64,000 bases of DNA from Caballeronia temeraria (GTDB lineage Bacteria; Pseudomonadota; Gammaproteobacteria; Burkholderiales; Burkholderiaceae). The notes under the pieces are model-generated. The model ran no database searches. It worked only from the letters and a program-made list of their open reading frames with translations, and had not been told where the DNA came from. How positions within the stretch are numbered: position 1 is the stretch's first letter; every line of letters starts with the position of its first letter. This document shows, piece after piece, positions 8,597 through 17,075 of the stretch. The translations under genes and the position numbers were made by a program. The DNA lies in NCBI RefSeq assembly GCF_001544795.2, contig NZ_FCOI02000008.1:186001-250000 (forward strand). The letters run 5' to 3'.

Positions 8597-8845
8597 GCTT
8601 TATCCTTGCGCTGCATTCCTCAGGTGATGGGCGCATGCTATGAAGTATTTCGCTTCGCCTGTTCGATGCTCGAAACAGGGGCGCGCAGTGCGTCGGACAA
8701 TCCACTCATTCCTGTCGATGATGGCGACGTCATCTCTGGCGGCAACTTTCATGCGGAACCCGTTGCGTTCGTCGCCGATGCGCTCGCAAACGTCGCGGCG
8801 GAGACCGGCGGCATGGCGGAGCGGCGTATTGCATCCATGCTTGAT
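8597..8845 (+). pseudogene. Histidine ammonia-lyase (HutH-like) fragment
   Basis: About 83 residues in one open frame resemble the C-terminal half of histidine ammonia-lyase: SLRCIPQVMGAC, then SDNPL, GDVISGGNFHAEPVA and a GGMAERRIASMLD segment. These are the best conserved blocks of the family after the MIO-forming core. The N-terminal two thirds, with the Ala-Ser-Gly cofactor triad, and the extreme C-terminus are absent, and the usually conserved Gln of SLRCQPQ is Ile. No start codon or ribosome-binding site fits this piece. It begins almost at the stop of the LysR gene and is clearly a relic. Confidence 0.75.
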
Positions 8846-8992
8846 GGCGTTGGCATTCGGCATCGGTCGAGAGCGTTCCGACTGTGGGCAATCAGGAAGA
8901 TCACGTATCGATGGCTACCCGTTGAAGACAATGCCAACACGATCAGATGTCCGCCACGGTTTTACGGGAATCCCGTCAAATGGAGCACGAGA

Positions 8993-9326
8993 ATGAACGC
9001 ACGGTCTCTGAGCATCAATGTGCATGACAGCCAGATCGACGATCTCATGCAACGCCTGCGTAACACTCGCTTTCCCGCGTCTCTCGACGCGCAGCAGTGG
9101 AATGATGGCGCGGCCCTGGCATTCGTCCGGCGATTGACGGACTACTGGCAAAGTCAGTTCGACTGGCGTGCACAGGAAGCGCGGCTCAATGAGTTGCCGT
9201 TCCTGGGCCGAACGGTTTTTTGAAGTACAGCGATGGAGTTCGATGCCACGTGGCGGACATTTCGCGGCACTGGAACCACCGGAACCGCTCGTGGAGGACA
9301 TTCGGGCGTTCTTTCGTCCCCTTCGT
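8993..9326 (+). pseudogene. Epoxide hydrolase relic: N-terminus joined out of frame to C-terminus
   Basis: From ATG 8993, preceded by GGAG, about 70 residues match the epoxide hydrolase N-terminal domain: INVHDSQIDDLMQRLRNTRFP, then DYWQSQFDWRAQEARLN. This frame stops at 9223. From about 9216 a different frame encodes WSSMPRGGHFAALEPPE followed by LVEDIRAFFRPLR, the typical C-terminus of the same family. About 270 residues of the normal 380-400, including the alpha/beta hydrolase core and nucleophile, are missing between them. A single internal deletion with frameshift explains the structure. Confidence 0.75.
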
Positions 9327-9428
9327 CACGCCGGTGGATACGGAGCTGGAAGCGCAGATTGAATAAAAAAATAGTCGAACGTGGAGAGCAGCAAACATCC
9401 CCGATGCACGCAGCGCTGAGCATCTTTC

Positions 9429-10412
9429 CTACGGCAGTTCTGACTGAAAAAACCGCACGACATCCGCGTTGAAGCGCTCATGAAACCCGGCCCGATCGAA
9501 GCCCGAAAGACTCGTGCAGATCTCCGGCTGTATCCGGGAAAGACGCGTATCGCACGGCGGCAGGAAATCGTAGTGGCCTGCGTTGGCCACCGCGCGATAG
9601 TCCGGCGCGCGGGGCAAGTCGTCACGTACCGGCTCGTCGTAGTCAGGATGCGGCTGATGACGATCATCGGCGGCGCTCCAAAGCTGGACCGCAGCGTGTA
9701 CGTCACTCAGCCCCGCCTTGCCGAACGCAAACCCGAACGCAGGCGCTGCGATGACGATGGCCTTGATGCGGGAATCGTGAATCCATGCGCTGGCCGGAAC
9801 ATTCGCAACCGATGGAAGGTCGACTTGGGCCTGTCGCAGGGCTTCGCAGAGATCATGGTCCCGATGGGCCTTGCAGAACGGCTGGATTTTCAACAGGTCC
9901 GGAATACCGCCTGCCGCGACGAGCACGGTGAAACCTCCATTCGAAAAGCCAAATGCACCGATGCGCGCTGCGTCCAATTGTTCGTGCCCGCGCCATCCGT
10001 CGAGCATGTAGTCGACCAGCCGATGAAGCTGAGCGGGACGGCGCCAGAGCTGCAAGGTCCGGCTCTGATCTTTGAACGTATCGCCGGCATGGCCGACCGC
10101 TGCCGCGACGAAGCCCGCGCGAGCCAGAGCGAGTGCCGTGTCGTAGTGGCCGTCGTACCAGCCCGCGCCGCCGTGCGACATCACCACGAGCGGGAGATGA
10201 TTGCCGGCGAGAGGGGCATTTGGCGCGACCGTCTGCCTGATAGCGCCCAGCGAGTGCGGCGTGGCGGGCGCATTCGTCGGATACCAGATGCCGGCGATGA
10301 GCGGCGGTTCGGCGCCATTCGGTATCGTCACCTCGTCGAAGCCGACATCGACCGCGAAAGCAGGCACGGCGAACAGGCTCAAAAGGAGTGCAGTCACGGC
10401 CACCAATTTCAC
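9429..10412 (-). CDS. Exported alpha/beta hydrolase (dienelactone hydrolase-like family)
   Basis: 327 residues with a clear signal peptide (cleavage after AFA, residue 20). VVMSHGGAGW (about residues 77-85) forms the oxyanion region and GFSNGG (155-160) carries the nucleophile Ser157. The late NAGHYDF supplies the His. This resembles predicted periplasmic dienelactone hydrolase-like or platelet-activating-factor acetylhydrolase-like proteins. The substrate is probably a soluble ester or lactone, but this is not certain. It is divergent from the GST gene, with 198 bases between them. Nothing around it fixes a pathway. Confidence 0.8.
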   Translation of the reverse strand: MKLVAVTALLLSLFAVPAFAVDVGFDEVTIPNGAEPPLIAGIWYPTNAPATPHSLGAIRQTVAPNAPLAGNHLPLVVMSHGGAGWYDGHYDTALALARAGFVAAAVGHAGDTFKDQSRTLQLWRRPAQLHRLVDYMLDGWRGHEQLDAARIGAFGFSNGGFTVLVAAGGIPDLLKIQPFCKAHRDHDLCEALRQAQVDLPSVANVPASAWIHDSRIKAIVIAAPAFGFAFGKAGLSDVHAAVQLWSAADDRHQPHPDYDEPVRDDLPRAPDYRAVANAGHYDFLPPCDTRLSRIQPEICTSLSGFDRAGFHERFNADVVRFFQSELP

Positions 10413-10610
10413 GGGAGTCTCCTGTGTTCTCGGATGGACGCCGGCTTCGGCAGGTCAAAGTTCCCGAGCGCGGACGCGCCGATGCGAATCGCAGCAGGAC
10501 CCAACTGGCGAAACCGGCGACTCAATCGATGCGGTTCCGATTCGCCTCGGCGCTCAAAGCTCGTTCGACTTAAGATGACACATATCGGCCACGACACGGA
10601 GACTATACGC

Positions 10611-11315
10611 ATGATCGAGTTCTACTTTCACCCGACGCCCAATCCCGCGAAGGTCGCGCTCTTCCTCGAAGAATCCGGTCTGCCCTATGAGGTGAAGCCC
10701 GTGGACACCAGCAAGGGCGAGCAGCATTCGGCCGGGTTCCGTGCGATCAACCCGAACGGCAAGGTGCCCGCCATCGTGGACACGGAAGGGCCGGGCGGCA
10801 AGCCCGCTGTCGTGTTCGACTCCACCGCGATCCTGCTTTATCTCGCGGAGAAGACGGGTCAGTTCGCCGGTGCGCCGGAAGATAGACCGCAGCTTCTTTC
10901 GTGGATGCTGTTCATTGCAAGCGGTCTCGGGCCGTTTTCCGGGCAGGCGGTGCACTTCCAGTACGCGGCGCCGGAAGGGCTGGACTACGCGGTGAACCGT
11001 TACCGGCGAGAAGCGGATCGGCACTATCAGGTGCTGAACGACAGGCTGAAGGACCGCGATTACATCGTGGGCGACAGCTATACGATCGCGGACATGTCGG
11101 CGTGGGGCTGGCTCGATCGGGCATCACGCGTGTTCAAGTCGAGCGACGACCCGCTCGGCCCGTATCCGGAACTCAAGCGCTGGTTCGCGAAGATCGACGC
11201 GCGGCCCGCCGTCGAACGCGCACGCGCCGTGAACAGGACGCATGCGTTCAAGTCGGTCAACGACGACGAGACGAAGCGTGCGTTGTTCCCGTCCAACTAC
11301 CCGAAGACGGCGTGA
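10611..11315 (+). CDS. Glutathione S-transferase family protein
   Basis: 234 residues from ATG 10611, with CGGAG upstream; longer in-frame starts at 9480-10575 run through the antisense of the hydrolase gene and are not credible. The N-terminal thioredoxin-like domain shows FYFHPTPNPAKVALFLEE, the cis-Pro region GKVPAIVD, and DSTAILLYLAE for gamma-glutamyl binding. An all-helical C-terminal domain follows, with a RDYIVGDSYTIADMSAWGW segment that is the usual N-capping box region. It resembles YghU/Ure2-like GSTs. It probably conjugates or reduces electrophiles in the cytosol. Confidence 0.88.
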   Translation: MIEFYFHPTPNPAKVALFLEESGLPYEVKPVDTSKGEQHSAGFRAINPNGKVPAIVDTEGPGGKPAVVFDSTAILLYLAEKTGQFAGAPEDRPQLLSWMLFIASGLGPFSGQAVHFQYAAPEGLDYAVNRYRREADRHYQVLNDRLKDRDYIVGDSYTIADMSAWGWLDRASRVFKSSDDPLGPYPELKRWFAKIDARPAVERARAVNRTHAFKSVNDDETKRALFPSNYPKTA

Positions 11316-11417
11316 GAGTTCGTCTAAAAGATCAAGGCCATCCCCCTGGCCGTGCCGGCGAGCAGGATGGCCGAGTCCGCACTCGCCCGATATCAACGCG
11401 AATCTGACCGGCGACGC

Positions 11418-12464
11418 CTACTTCTCGATCTGCTGATTCCAGCGCTGATCCCACTGCGCGCGATTCGCGTTGATCGAGTCCCAGTCCACCACGGTGACCT
11501 TCTTCACGAGCGCGTTCAGGTCGCCAAGATTCTTCTCCATGTCCGGCGTCATCTTCGCCTGCGAGTTGGTGGGAATCTGCTTGCCGGCCTCCGCCGCCTT
11601 CGTCTGCGCGGGCGCGGACAACAGATATTGCGCGAGCTTTTGCGCGAGCGCCGGGTCCGAATTGTTCTTCACGACGCACACATCCACGAGCAGCAGCACG
11701 GCACCTTCCTTCGGCGCCACGTAGGCCACCGGCAGGCCCTTGTCCTTGAGATCGCCGATGGCGGTCGGCGTGAGCGGGAAGAGGCCGGCTTCGCCCGTCG
11801 TGATCATCTCCGAGAGCTTCGCCGAGTTCGGAATGTATTCGACGACATTCGGACCGACCGTCGTCGCCCATTTGCCGAAGCCCGGCTCGACGTTCTTCTC
11901 GCTGCCTCCCCACAAGCGATTGAGCGCGAGAAAACCGTGCAGGCCGAAGGTGCTGCTCGATGCCGACTGGAACACGACCTTCCCCTTGTACTTCGGATCG
12001 GCGAAATCCAGCCACGAGGTCGGCGGCGCCCAGCCCTTTTCCTTGAAGAGCTTCGTGTTGTAGCCGATGCCGGTCATGCCGAGCTGCACGCCCGCGCCCA
12101 TGTCGTCCTTCAGGCGCGCGAACGGATACAGCTCCTTGAGCACCGGCGCATCGTCGAGTTTCTGGCACACGCCCATGCTGACGGCGCGGGCCATCACGCC
12201 GTCATCGAGGAACGCGACGTGGATCTGCGGGCTGTTGCGGTTCGCGAGCAGCTTCGCCAGCACGTCGGACGAGGTGCCCGGCACCACGACCACCTTCACG
12301 TTGTTGGCTTTCTCGAAGTCGGGCAGCACCTGGCTCGTGTAGGCCTTTTCCATCGGCCCGCCGTTCATGCCGATGTAAATCGTCTTGCTCTGCGACCAGG
12401 CCGCAGACGACGCGCCGAGCGCAACGAGCGTGGCGAGGGAAAGGAGTGTGCGAGGCAGCTTCAT
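11418..12464 (-). CDS. Periplasmic polyamine/opine-type substrate-binding protein of ABC transporter
   Basis: 348 residues from ATG 12464, with AAGGAAA upstream. A signal peptide of about 24 residues ends near AAWS. The mature part has the PotD/Fe3+-type family 1 binding fold: DFEKANNVKVVVVPGTSSD near the N-terminus, GVQLGMTGIGYNTKLF, and SWLDFADPKYKGKV. It is the last gene of a seven-gene minus-strand operon with an ATPase, two permeases and three oxidoreductase subunits, and should bind their amine-type substrate. It is unusual in being separated from the permeases by the enzyme genes. The ligand cannot be deduced. Confidence 0.88.
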   Translation of the reverse strand: MKLPRTLLSLATLVALGASSAAWSQSKTIYIGMNGGPMEKAYTSQVLPDFEKANNVKVVVVPGTSSDVLAKLLANRNSPQIHVAFLDDGVMARAVSMGVCQKLDDAPVLKELYPFARLKDDMGAGVQLGMTGIGYNTKLFKEKGWAPPTSWLDFADPKYKGKVVFQSASSSTFGLHGFLALNRLWGGSEKNVEPGFGKWATTVGPNVVEYIPNSAKLSEMITTGEAGLFPLTPTAIGDLKDKGLPVAYVAPKEGAVLLLVDVCVVKNNSDPALAQKLAQYLLSAPAQTKAAEAGKQIPTNSQAKMTPDMEKNLGDLNALVKKVTVVDWDSINANRAQWDQRWNQQIEK

Positions 12465-12478
12465 CGAAATTTTCCTTG

Positions 12479-13612
12479 TTATGACTGGGGGATGGCGGAA
12501 AGAGGCATCGAACTGAACCGTCCGATCGAAAAGGCCTCGATCGGCGTGCTGGTTTCGCCCTGCGTGACGAGCTCGGCGAGCACTTCGCCGACGCCGGGCG
12601 CAAGCAGGAAGCCGCCGCCCGAAAATCCGAATGCATGAAGCAGGCGCGGCGTGGTGCGGCTGGGTCCGATGACCGGATTGTTGTCCGGCGTCTCGCCCTC
12701 GACGCCGCTCCACGTGCGAATCAGAAGCGCATCGCGCAATGCGGGCAACAGCGCGCAGGCGTCGCGCATCACGGCGCGCGTCGTCGCCGTCGATGGCTGC
12801 GCGTACTCGCCGTCGCCATGACCGCGTCCGCCGCCGATCACGCAGTTGCCGCGCTCGACCTGCCGCGCGTAGATGCCGCCGCCGACCACGCCGAGACTGT
12901 GGCCGATGAACAGCGGCAGCGGCTCGGTCACCCACATGTTCGGATAGATGGCCTTCATCGGCACGCTCTCGCCGAAACTGCCCGCGATGCGATTCGCCCA
13001 TGCGCCCGCGCTGTTGACGAGCCAGTCGGCGCTGATGCGTTCATTGCCCGCGCGCATCTGAAAGCGCGTGCCGTCGAAGACGATGTCGGCAAGCTCGGTC
13101 TGCTCGCGCACGTCGGCGCCGGCGCGGCGTGCCGCATGCGCAAAGCCGGGAGACACGAGGCGCGGATTCGCGTGGCCATCGGTCGGACAAAGCGAACCGC
13201 CGATCGCCGCCGCGCCGAGCCACGGATAGCGCGCGCGAAACGCCGTGCCGCGCATCACCTGCGATTCGACGCCGTGTTCGCGCGCCATGGCCGACCATTG
13301 ATCGAGCACGTCGAGATCGGCTTCGCGCCGCGCGAGCCGCAGATGACCCGACACCACCAGTTCGCCGTCGATGCCGATCAATTCGGGCAGCCGCGCATAG
13401 ACGCGGCGCGCGCGCACCGCGAGCGGCAGTTGCTCCTCGGTGCGTCCTTGCGTGCGCACGCCGCCGTAGTTCACGCCGCTCGCCTGCGCGCCGCAAAAGC
13501 GCCGTTCGACGAGCGCGACGCGCATGCCCTGCTTCGCGAGCGCGAGCGCCGTCGAGGAACCGACGAGTCCGCCGCCCGCAATGACGACATCGAAATGACG
13601 CGCGTCATTCAT
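12479..13612 (-). CDS. FAD-dependent oxidoreductase, DadA/HcnC-like subunit
   Basis: 377 residues from ATG 13612, which overlaps the upstream stop by eight bases (ATGAATGA). The N-terminal dinucleotide motif GGGLVGSSTALAL (about residues 11-23) and ERRFCG at the end of strand 2 bind FAD. The C-terminal PVIGPS and GFSGGGF match the D-amino acid dehydrogenase/glycine oxidase/sarcosine oxidase superfamily. With the 2Fe-2S protein and the disulfide oxidoreductase-like subunit upstream it gives the three-gene arrangement of hydrogen cyanide synthase, octopine/nopaline oxidase and D-hydroxyproline dehydrogenase. It is the likely amine-oxidising subunit. Confidence 0.87.
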   Translation of the reverse strand: MNDARHFDVVIAGGGLVGSSTALALAKQGMRVALVERRFCGAQASGVNYGGVRTQGRTEEQLPLAVRARRVYARLPELIGIDGELVVSGHLRLARREADLDVLDQWSAMAREHGVESQVMRGTAFRARYPWLGAAAIGGSLCPTDGHANPRLVSPGFAHAARRAGADVREQTELADIVFDGTRFQMRAGNERISADWLVNSAGAWANRIAGSFGESVPMKAIYPNMWVTEPLPLFIGHSLGVVGGGIYARQVERGNCVIGGGRGHGDGEYAQPSTATTRAVMRDACALLPALRDALLIRTWSGVEGETPDNNPVIGPSRTTPRLLHAFGFSGGGFLLAPGVGEVLAELVTQGETSTPIEAFSIGRFSSMPLSAIPQS

Positions 13613-15029
13613 CGTGCGCTTCCTCCGGCTGCACGCGCACGCCGTCGTCGTAGAGCATCGGGGTGATCGGAATCGGTTTGACGGGCGCCTGACTGCGCAG
13701 ACGGCCGACATCGGCGAGCGTCTTGCCGGTTTCGGCGGCGAGCAGGGCGGTGGCGGATTCGCCGCACATGCGCCCCTGACAGCGCCCCATGCCGATACGC
13801 GTGAGCGCCTTCAGGCGGTTGACTTCCGTGGCGAGGCCGCTGCGGATGCACGCGCGCAGGGCGCCCGCCGTGACGTCCTCGCAGCGGCAGACGACGAGAT
13901 CGTCGGGCCAGCGCTGTGCTTCGTTTGCCGGCGGCGCGAATGCCTGTTCGATGCCGGCGCGAAAAGCGGCGATGCGCGCGAGTTCGCGTTCGAGCGCCGC
14001 TGCATCGGGCGGGGCGCTTTCGTGCGCCACGATGCCGATGTCCTCGATCAGCGCGAGCGCGGCGCGCCGTCCGGCGAGTTCGGCGGCGTCCGCGCCCGCG
14101 ATGCCCGCGCCGTCGCCGGCGAGATAGACGTGGCGCACGGAACTGCGGCCCGCCGCGTCGCGCTCGGGAATCCAGCAGCGATTGAGCGCGTCGAAGCGGA
14201 AGCGGCAGCCCGCGAGATCGGCGAGCTGCGTTTCGGGGCGCAGGCCGAAGCCCATGCCGACCGCGTCGCATTCGAGCGTGCGCATCTCGCCGCGACGCGT
14301 GCGCCAGCGGATGCCGCGCACGGCGTCGTCGCCTTCGATGCCCTCGAGCGTGACGCCGCGCTCGATGCGCACGCCGCGCGCGTGCAGCCATCCGACGTAG
14401 TACATGCCCTTGGCGAACGTCGAAGGCTGGTTCAGCATGCGCGGCGCGGCGGCGGCCTGACGCGAGAGCGGGTTCGTGTCGAGCACGGCCGCGACCCGCG
14501 CGCCTGCCTTCACATACTGGTAGGCGACCAGATACAGGAGCGGCCCGGTGCCCGCGAGCACGACGCGCGAGCCGATCGCGCAACCCTGCGCCTTCAGCGC
14601 GACCTGCGCGCCGCCGAGCGTGAAGACGCCCGCGAGCGTCCAGCCGGGGATTGGCACGATGCGATCCGTCGCGCCGCTCGCGATGATCAGATGCGTGAAC
14701 GGCACGCTCGCTTCGCGGCCCGCGTGGAGCGTGTCGAGCCGGTTGGGCTCGCAGGACCAGACGAGCGCATCGGGGCGATAGTCGAGCTTCGGCAGCAGGC
14801 TGGCCATCGTGTCGTGCACGGCCGCGGCTTTTTTGGCCTCGAAGCCGTAGAGCGTCGATTTGCTGCGCGCGAAGCCCGCGTCGGCCGGCGGCTGGCGATA
14901 GATCTGCCCGCCCCAGCGCGCGTTTTCATCGATGACGACGGGACGCATGCCCGCCGCCACGAGCGTCTGCGCCGCGCGGATGCCCGCAGGCCCCGCGCCG
15001 ACGATCACCACGCGCAGAGCCGCGCTCAT
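13605..15029 (-). CDS. NAD(P)/FAD-dependent oxidoreductase with C-terminal BFD-like [2Fe-2S] domain (HcnB/OoxA-like)
   Basis: 474 residues from ATG 15029, inside an ATGA overlap with the 2Fe-2S gene. Residues near 10-15 (GAGPAG) bind FAD, and a second nucleotide-binding region lies around GTGPLLYLVAYQ. The C-terminal 80 residues hold a BFD-like cluster domain with VCRCEDVT and, later, GRCQGRMC, four cysteines suited to a [2Fe-2S] centre. This is the architecture of HcnB and the opine oxidase A subunit. It should relay electrons from the DadA-like subunit to the respiratory chain. It is coupled to both neighbours by overlapping start and stop codons. Confidence 0.88.
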   Translation of the reverse strand: MSAALRVVIVGAGPAGIRAAQTLVAAGMRPVVIDENARWGGQIYRQPPADAGFARSKSTLYGFEAKKAAAVHDTMASLLPKLDYRPDALVWSCEPNRLDTLHAGREASVPFTHLIIASGATDRIVPIPGWTLAGVFTLGGAQVALKAQGCAIGSRVVLAGTGPLLYLVAYQYVKAGARVAAVLDTNPLSRQAAAAPRMLNQPSTFAKGMYYVGWLHARGVRIERGVTLEGIEGDDAVRGIRWRTRRGEMRTLECDAVGMGFGLRPETQLADLAGCRFRFDALNRCWIPERDAAGRSSVRHVYLAGDGAGIAGADAAELAGRRAALALIEDIGIVAHESAPPDAAALERELARIAAFRAGIEQAFAPPANEAQRWPDDLVVCRCEDVTAGALRACIRSGLATEVNRLKALTRIGMGRCQGRMCGESATALLAAETGKTLADVGRLRSQAPVKPIPITPMLYDDGVRVQPEEAHDE

Positions 15030-15340
15030 CGCGCTTCTCCGGAGTGCGTGACCACGCGCATGCCCGCTTCGATGCGCGTCGAGCACGCGCGCATGCGCCG
15101 GCCGCTTTCATCGCGCACCCAGCAGTCCTGACAGGCGCCGATCAGGCAGAATCCGGCGCGCGGCTTGCCGCTGAATTCGCTGTGCCGCACGTGACGCTGC
15201 TGCATGAGGATCGCGGTCAGAAGCGTGTCGCCGGCGAGCGCATCGGCTGGCGCGCCGTCGAGCACGAAGGAGATGCGCGCACGGTCTTGCTCGACGAGGC
15301 GAACGAACTGCGGCGCGTGATGAGGCGTTGCGTGGCTCAT
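15026..15340 (-). CDS. [2Fe-2S]-binding subunit of a three-component dehydrogenase (HcnA-like)
   Basis: 104 residues. The pattern FCLIGACQDCWVR followed by MRAC gives Cys-X4-Cys-X2-Cys and a distant fourth Cys, as in plant-ferredoxin-type clusters of the HcnA/opine oxidase small subunit. It is soluble and has no signal peptide. Its stop overlaps the next gene by ATGA, and it starts 10 bases after the upstream permease. It probably serves as an electron-transfer subunit. A true cyanide synthase is less likely, because the operon also encodes a dedicated importer. Confidence 0.85.
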   Translation of the reverse strand: MSHATPHHAPQFVRLVEQDRARISFVLDGAPADALAGDTLLTAILMQQRHVRHSEFSGKPRAGFCLIGACQDCWVRDESGRRMRACSTRIEAGMRVVTHSGEAR

Positions 15341-15350
15341 GGGAGTGAGT

Positions 15351-16145
15351 TCAGTGCTGGCCGATCAGAATGCGGTTGAGCCCGTACACGCGGTCGAGGA
15401 TCAGCATCGCGCCCGCGGTGATGAAGATCACCAGCGCGGAGACGGACGCCATCATCGGATCGATCGATTCGGTCGCGTACATGTACATGCGCACCGGCAG
15501 GGTGACGGTTTGCGGCGACGTGACGAAGACCGACATCGTCAGCTCGTCGAAGCTGTTGATGAACGCGAGCAGCCAGCCGCCCGTGATGCCGGGCAGGATC
15601 AACGGCCACGTGACGCGGCGAAAGGTCGTCCACGCGCTCGCGCCGAGCGATGCGGCGGCGTGCTCGATGCTGCGGTCCATGCCGCTCACCGAGGCGAGCA
15701 CGAGCCGCATCACGAACGGCGTGATGACGACCATGTGCGCGAGGATCAGCCACGTGAACGAGCCGGTTGCGCCGATCATCGCGAAGAAGCGCAGCATGGC
15801 GATGCCAAGCACGAGCCCGGGAATCACGAGCGGCGAGAGCAGCAGCGCGTTCAGAAAGTTGCGTCCCGGAAAGCGCGCGCGGCCGATCGCGAGTCCCGCG
15901 GGCAGCGCGATGACGAGCGCGAGCGTCGCCGAGGCGAACGCGAGCTTCACGCTGTTGAGAAAGGCCGAGATGAAATCGGGATAGTCGAGAATCGCGCGGA
16001 ACCAGCGCAGCGAGAGCCCGCGCGTGGGCAGCGTGAGCGTCTCCTCGGGCGTGAACGCGACCAGCACGACGATGACGAGCGGCGCCAGCACGAACAGGAT
16101 CACGATCGTGTGAAACGCCAGCGCGACGGGACCGTTTTTGCGCAT
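15351..16145 (-). CDS. ABC transporter permease, PotC-like
   Basis: 264 residues with several hydrophobic segments (about six membrane spans) starting with AFHTIVILFVLAPLVIVVLV. The EAA-loop equivalent is ASLGASAWTTFRRVTWPLI followed by PG, which contacts the ATPase. It resembles the second permease of polyamine/opine-type importers. It starts 15 bases after the PotB-like gene and is followed directly by the 2Fe-2S subunit, tying import to oxidation of the substrate. Confidence 0.9.
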   Translation of the reverse strand: MRKNGPVALAFHTIVILFVLAPLVIVVLVAFTPEETLTLPTRGLSLRWFRAILDYPDFISAFLNSVKLAFASATLALVIALPAGLAIGRARFPGRNFLNALLLSPLVIPGLVLGIAMLRFFAMIGATGSFTWLILAHMVVITPFVMRLVLASVSGMDRSIEHAAASLGASAWTTFRRVTWPLILPGITGGWLLAFINSFDELTMSVFVTSPQTVTLPVRMYMYATESIDPMMASVSALVIFITAGAMLILDRVYGLNRILIGQH

Positions 16146-16160
16146 GATGTCTGCCTCGCC

Positions 16161-17075
16161 CTAGCCCATGCTGCGCGCGTAGCGCCGCTCGAGCACGCGG
16201 TAATAAGTGAGCATCACCACTAGATTGGCAATGAGCAAAAGCAAGGCGATGGTGGCGCCGAGCGGCCAGTTCATCGAACTGAGGAACTGGTCGTAGACGG
16301 TCGTGGCCGCCACCTTGAGACGCCGCCCGCCGAGCAGGCCGGGAATCGCGAAGGCGCTCGCGGAGAGGCCGAACACCATCAGGCTGCCCGAGAGAATGCC
16401 CGGCACGAGTTGCGGCAGCACGATGCGCCTCAGCGTGACGGCGGGCGAGGCCATCAGCGAGAGCGCGGCGTTTTCCGTCTGCGGATCGATGCGTTGCAGC
16501 GCGGTCCACACCGGAATCACCATGAACGGCAGCATCACGTGCACGAGCGCGATGACGATCGCGAACGTCGTGTAGAGCAGCTTGTAGGGCCCCATGCCGA
16601 ACACGCCGAACAACTGGTTCACCAGTCCGTTCACGTTGAGCAGCATGCTCCAGCCGAACGCGCGCACCACGACCGACACCAAGAGCGGTGCGAGGATCAC
16701 CAGCAGAAACACCGAGCGCCACGGATCGCCCATGCGCGACAGGATGTACGCCTCCGGCGTGCCGATCACGACGCACAGCAGCGTCACGAGCGCGGCGATG
16801 CCGAAGGTGCGCAAAAAGATCGTGTGATAGTAGGACGAGCCGAGCACTTCGGCGTAGTTATGCAGATCGAACGCGGCGACGGGTCCGAGCGACGGATCGA
16901 AGCGATAGAAGGTCAGCGCGAGCGTCATCGCGAGCGGCACGATGACGAGCACCGAAAACAGCAGCAGCGCGGGCGCGCTCATCATCCACAAGGGCAGATA
17001 GGCGTGCCACGGCGCGCGGCGTGCGTTTCCCGAACCGGCGGCGGCGGATTCCGTCGAGCGCAAGGTGCTATCCAC
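16161..17075 (-). CDS. ABC transporter permease, PotB-like
   Basis: 304 residues from a GTG at 17075. This start is chosen because AGGAGG lies seven bases upstream and it overlaps the ATPase stop by only eight bases (GTGGATAG); the longer ATG at 17111 would overlap by 44 bases. A 35-residue cytosolic leader precedes the first span (LWMMSAPALLLFSVLVIVP). The EAA-loop equivalent is ALSLMASPAVTLRRIVLPQL. It pairs with the PotC-like permease to form the channel of the importer. Confidence 0.9.
   Translation of the reverse strand: MDSTLRSTESAAAGSGNARRAPWHAYLPLWMMSAPALLLFSVLVIVPLAMTLALTFYRFDPSLGPVAAFDLHNYAEVLGSSYYHTIFLRTFGIAALVTLLCVVIGTPEAYILSRMGDPWRSVFLLVILAPLLVSVVVRAFGWSMLLNVNGLVNQLFGVFGMGPYKLLYTTFAIVIALVHVMLPFMVIPVWTALQRIDPQTENAALSLMASPAVTLRRIVLPQLVPGILSGSLMVFGLSASAFAIPGLLGGRRLKVAATTVYDQFLSSMNWPLGATIALLLLIANLVVMLTYYRVLERRYARSMG

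Noticed and set aside
13614..15131. 505-residue plus-strand frame
   Set aside because: Antisense of the BFD-flavoprotein gene, with no recognisable domain and a composition dominated by Arg and Ala.
12479..15340. Hydrogen cyanide synthase operon hcnABC
   Set aside because: The subunit order and folds fit, but the genes are embedded in a dedicated importer operon under IclR control, which points to catabolism of an imported amine.
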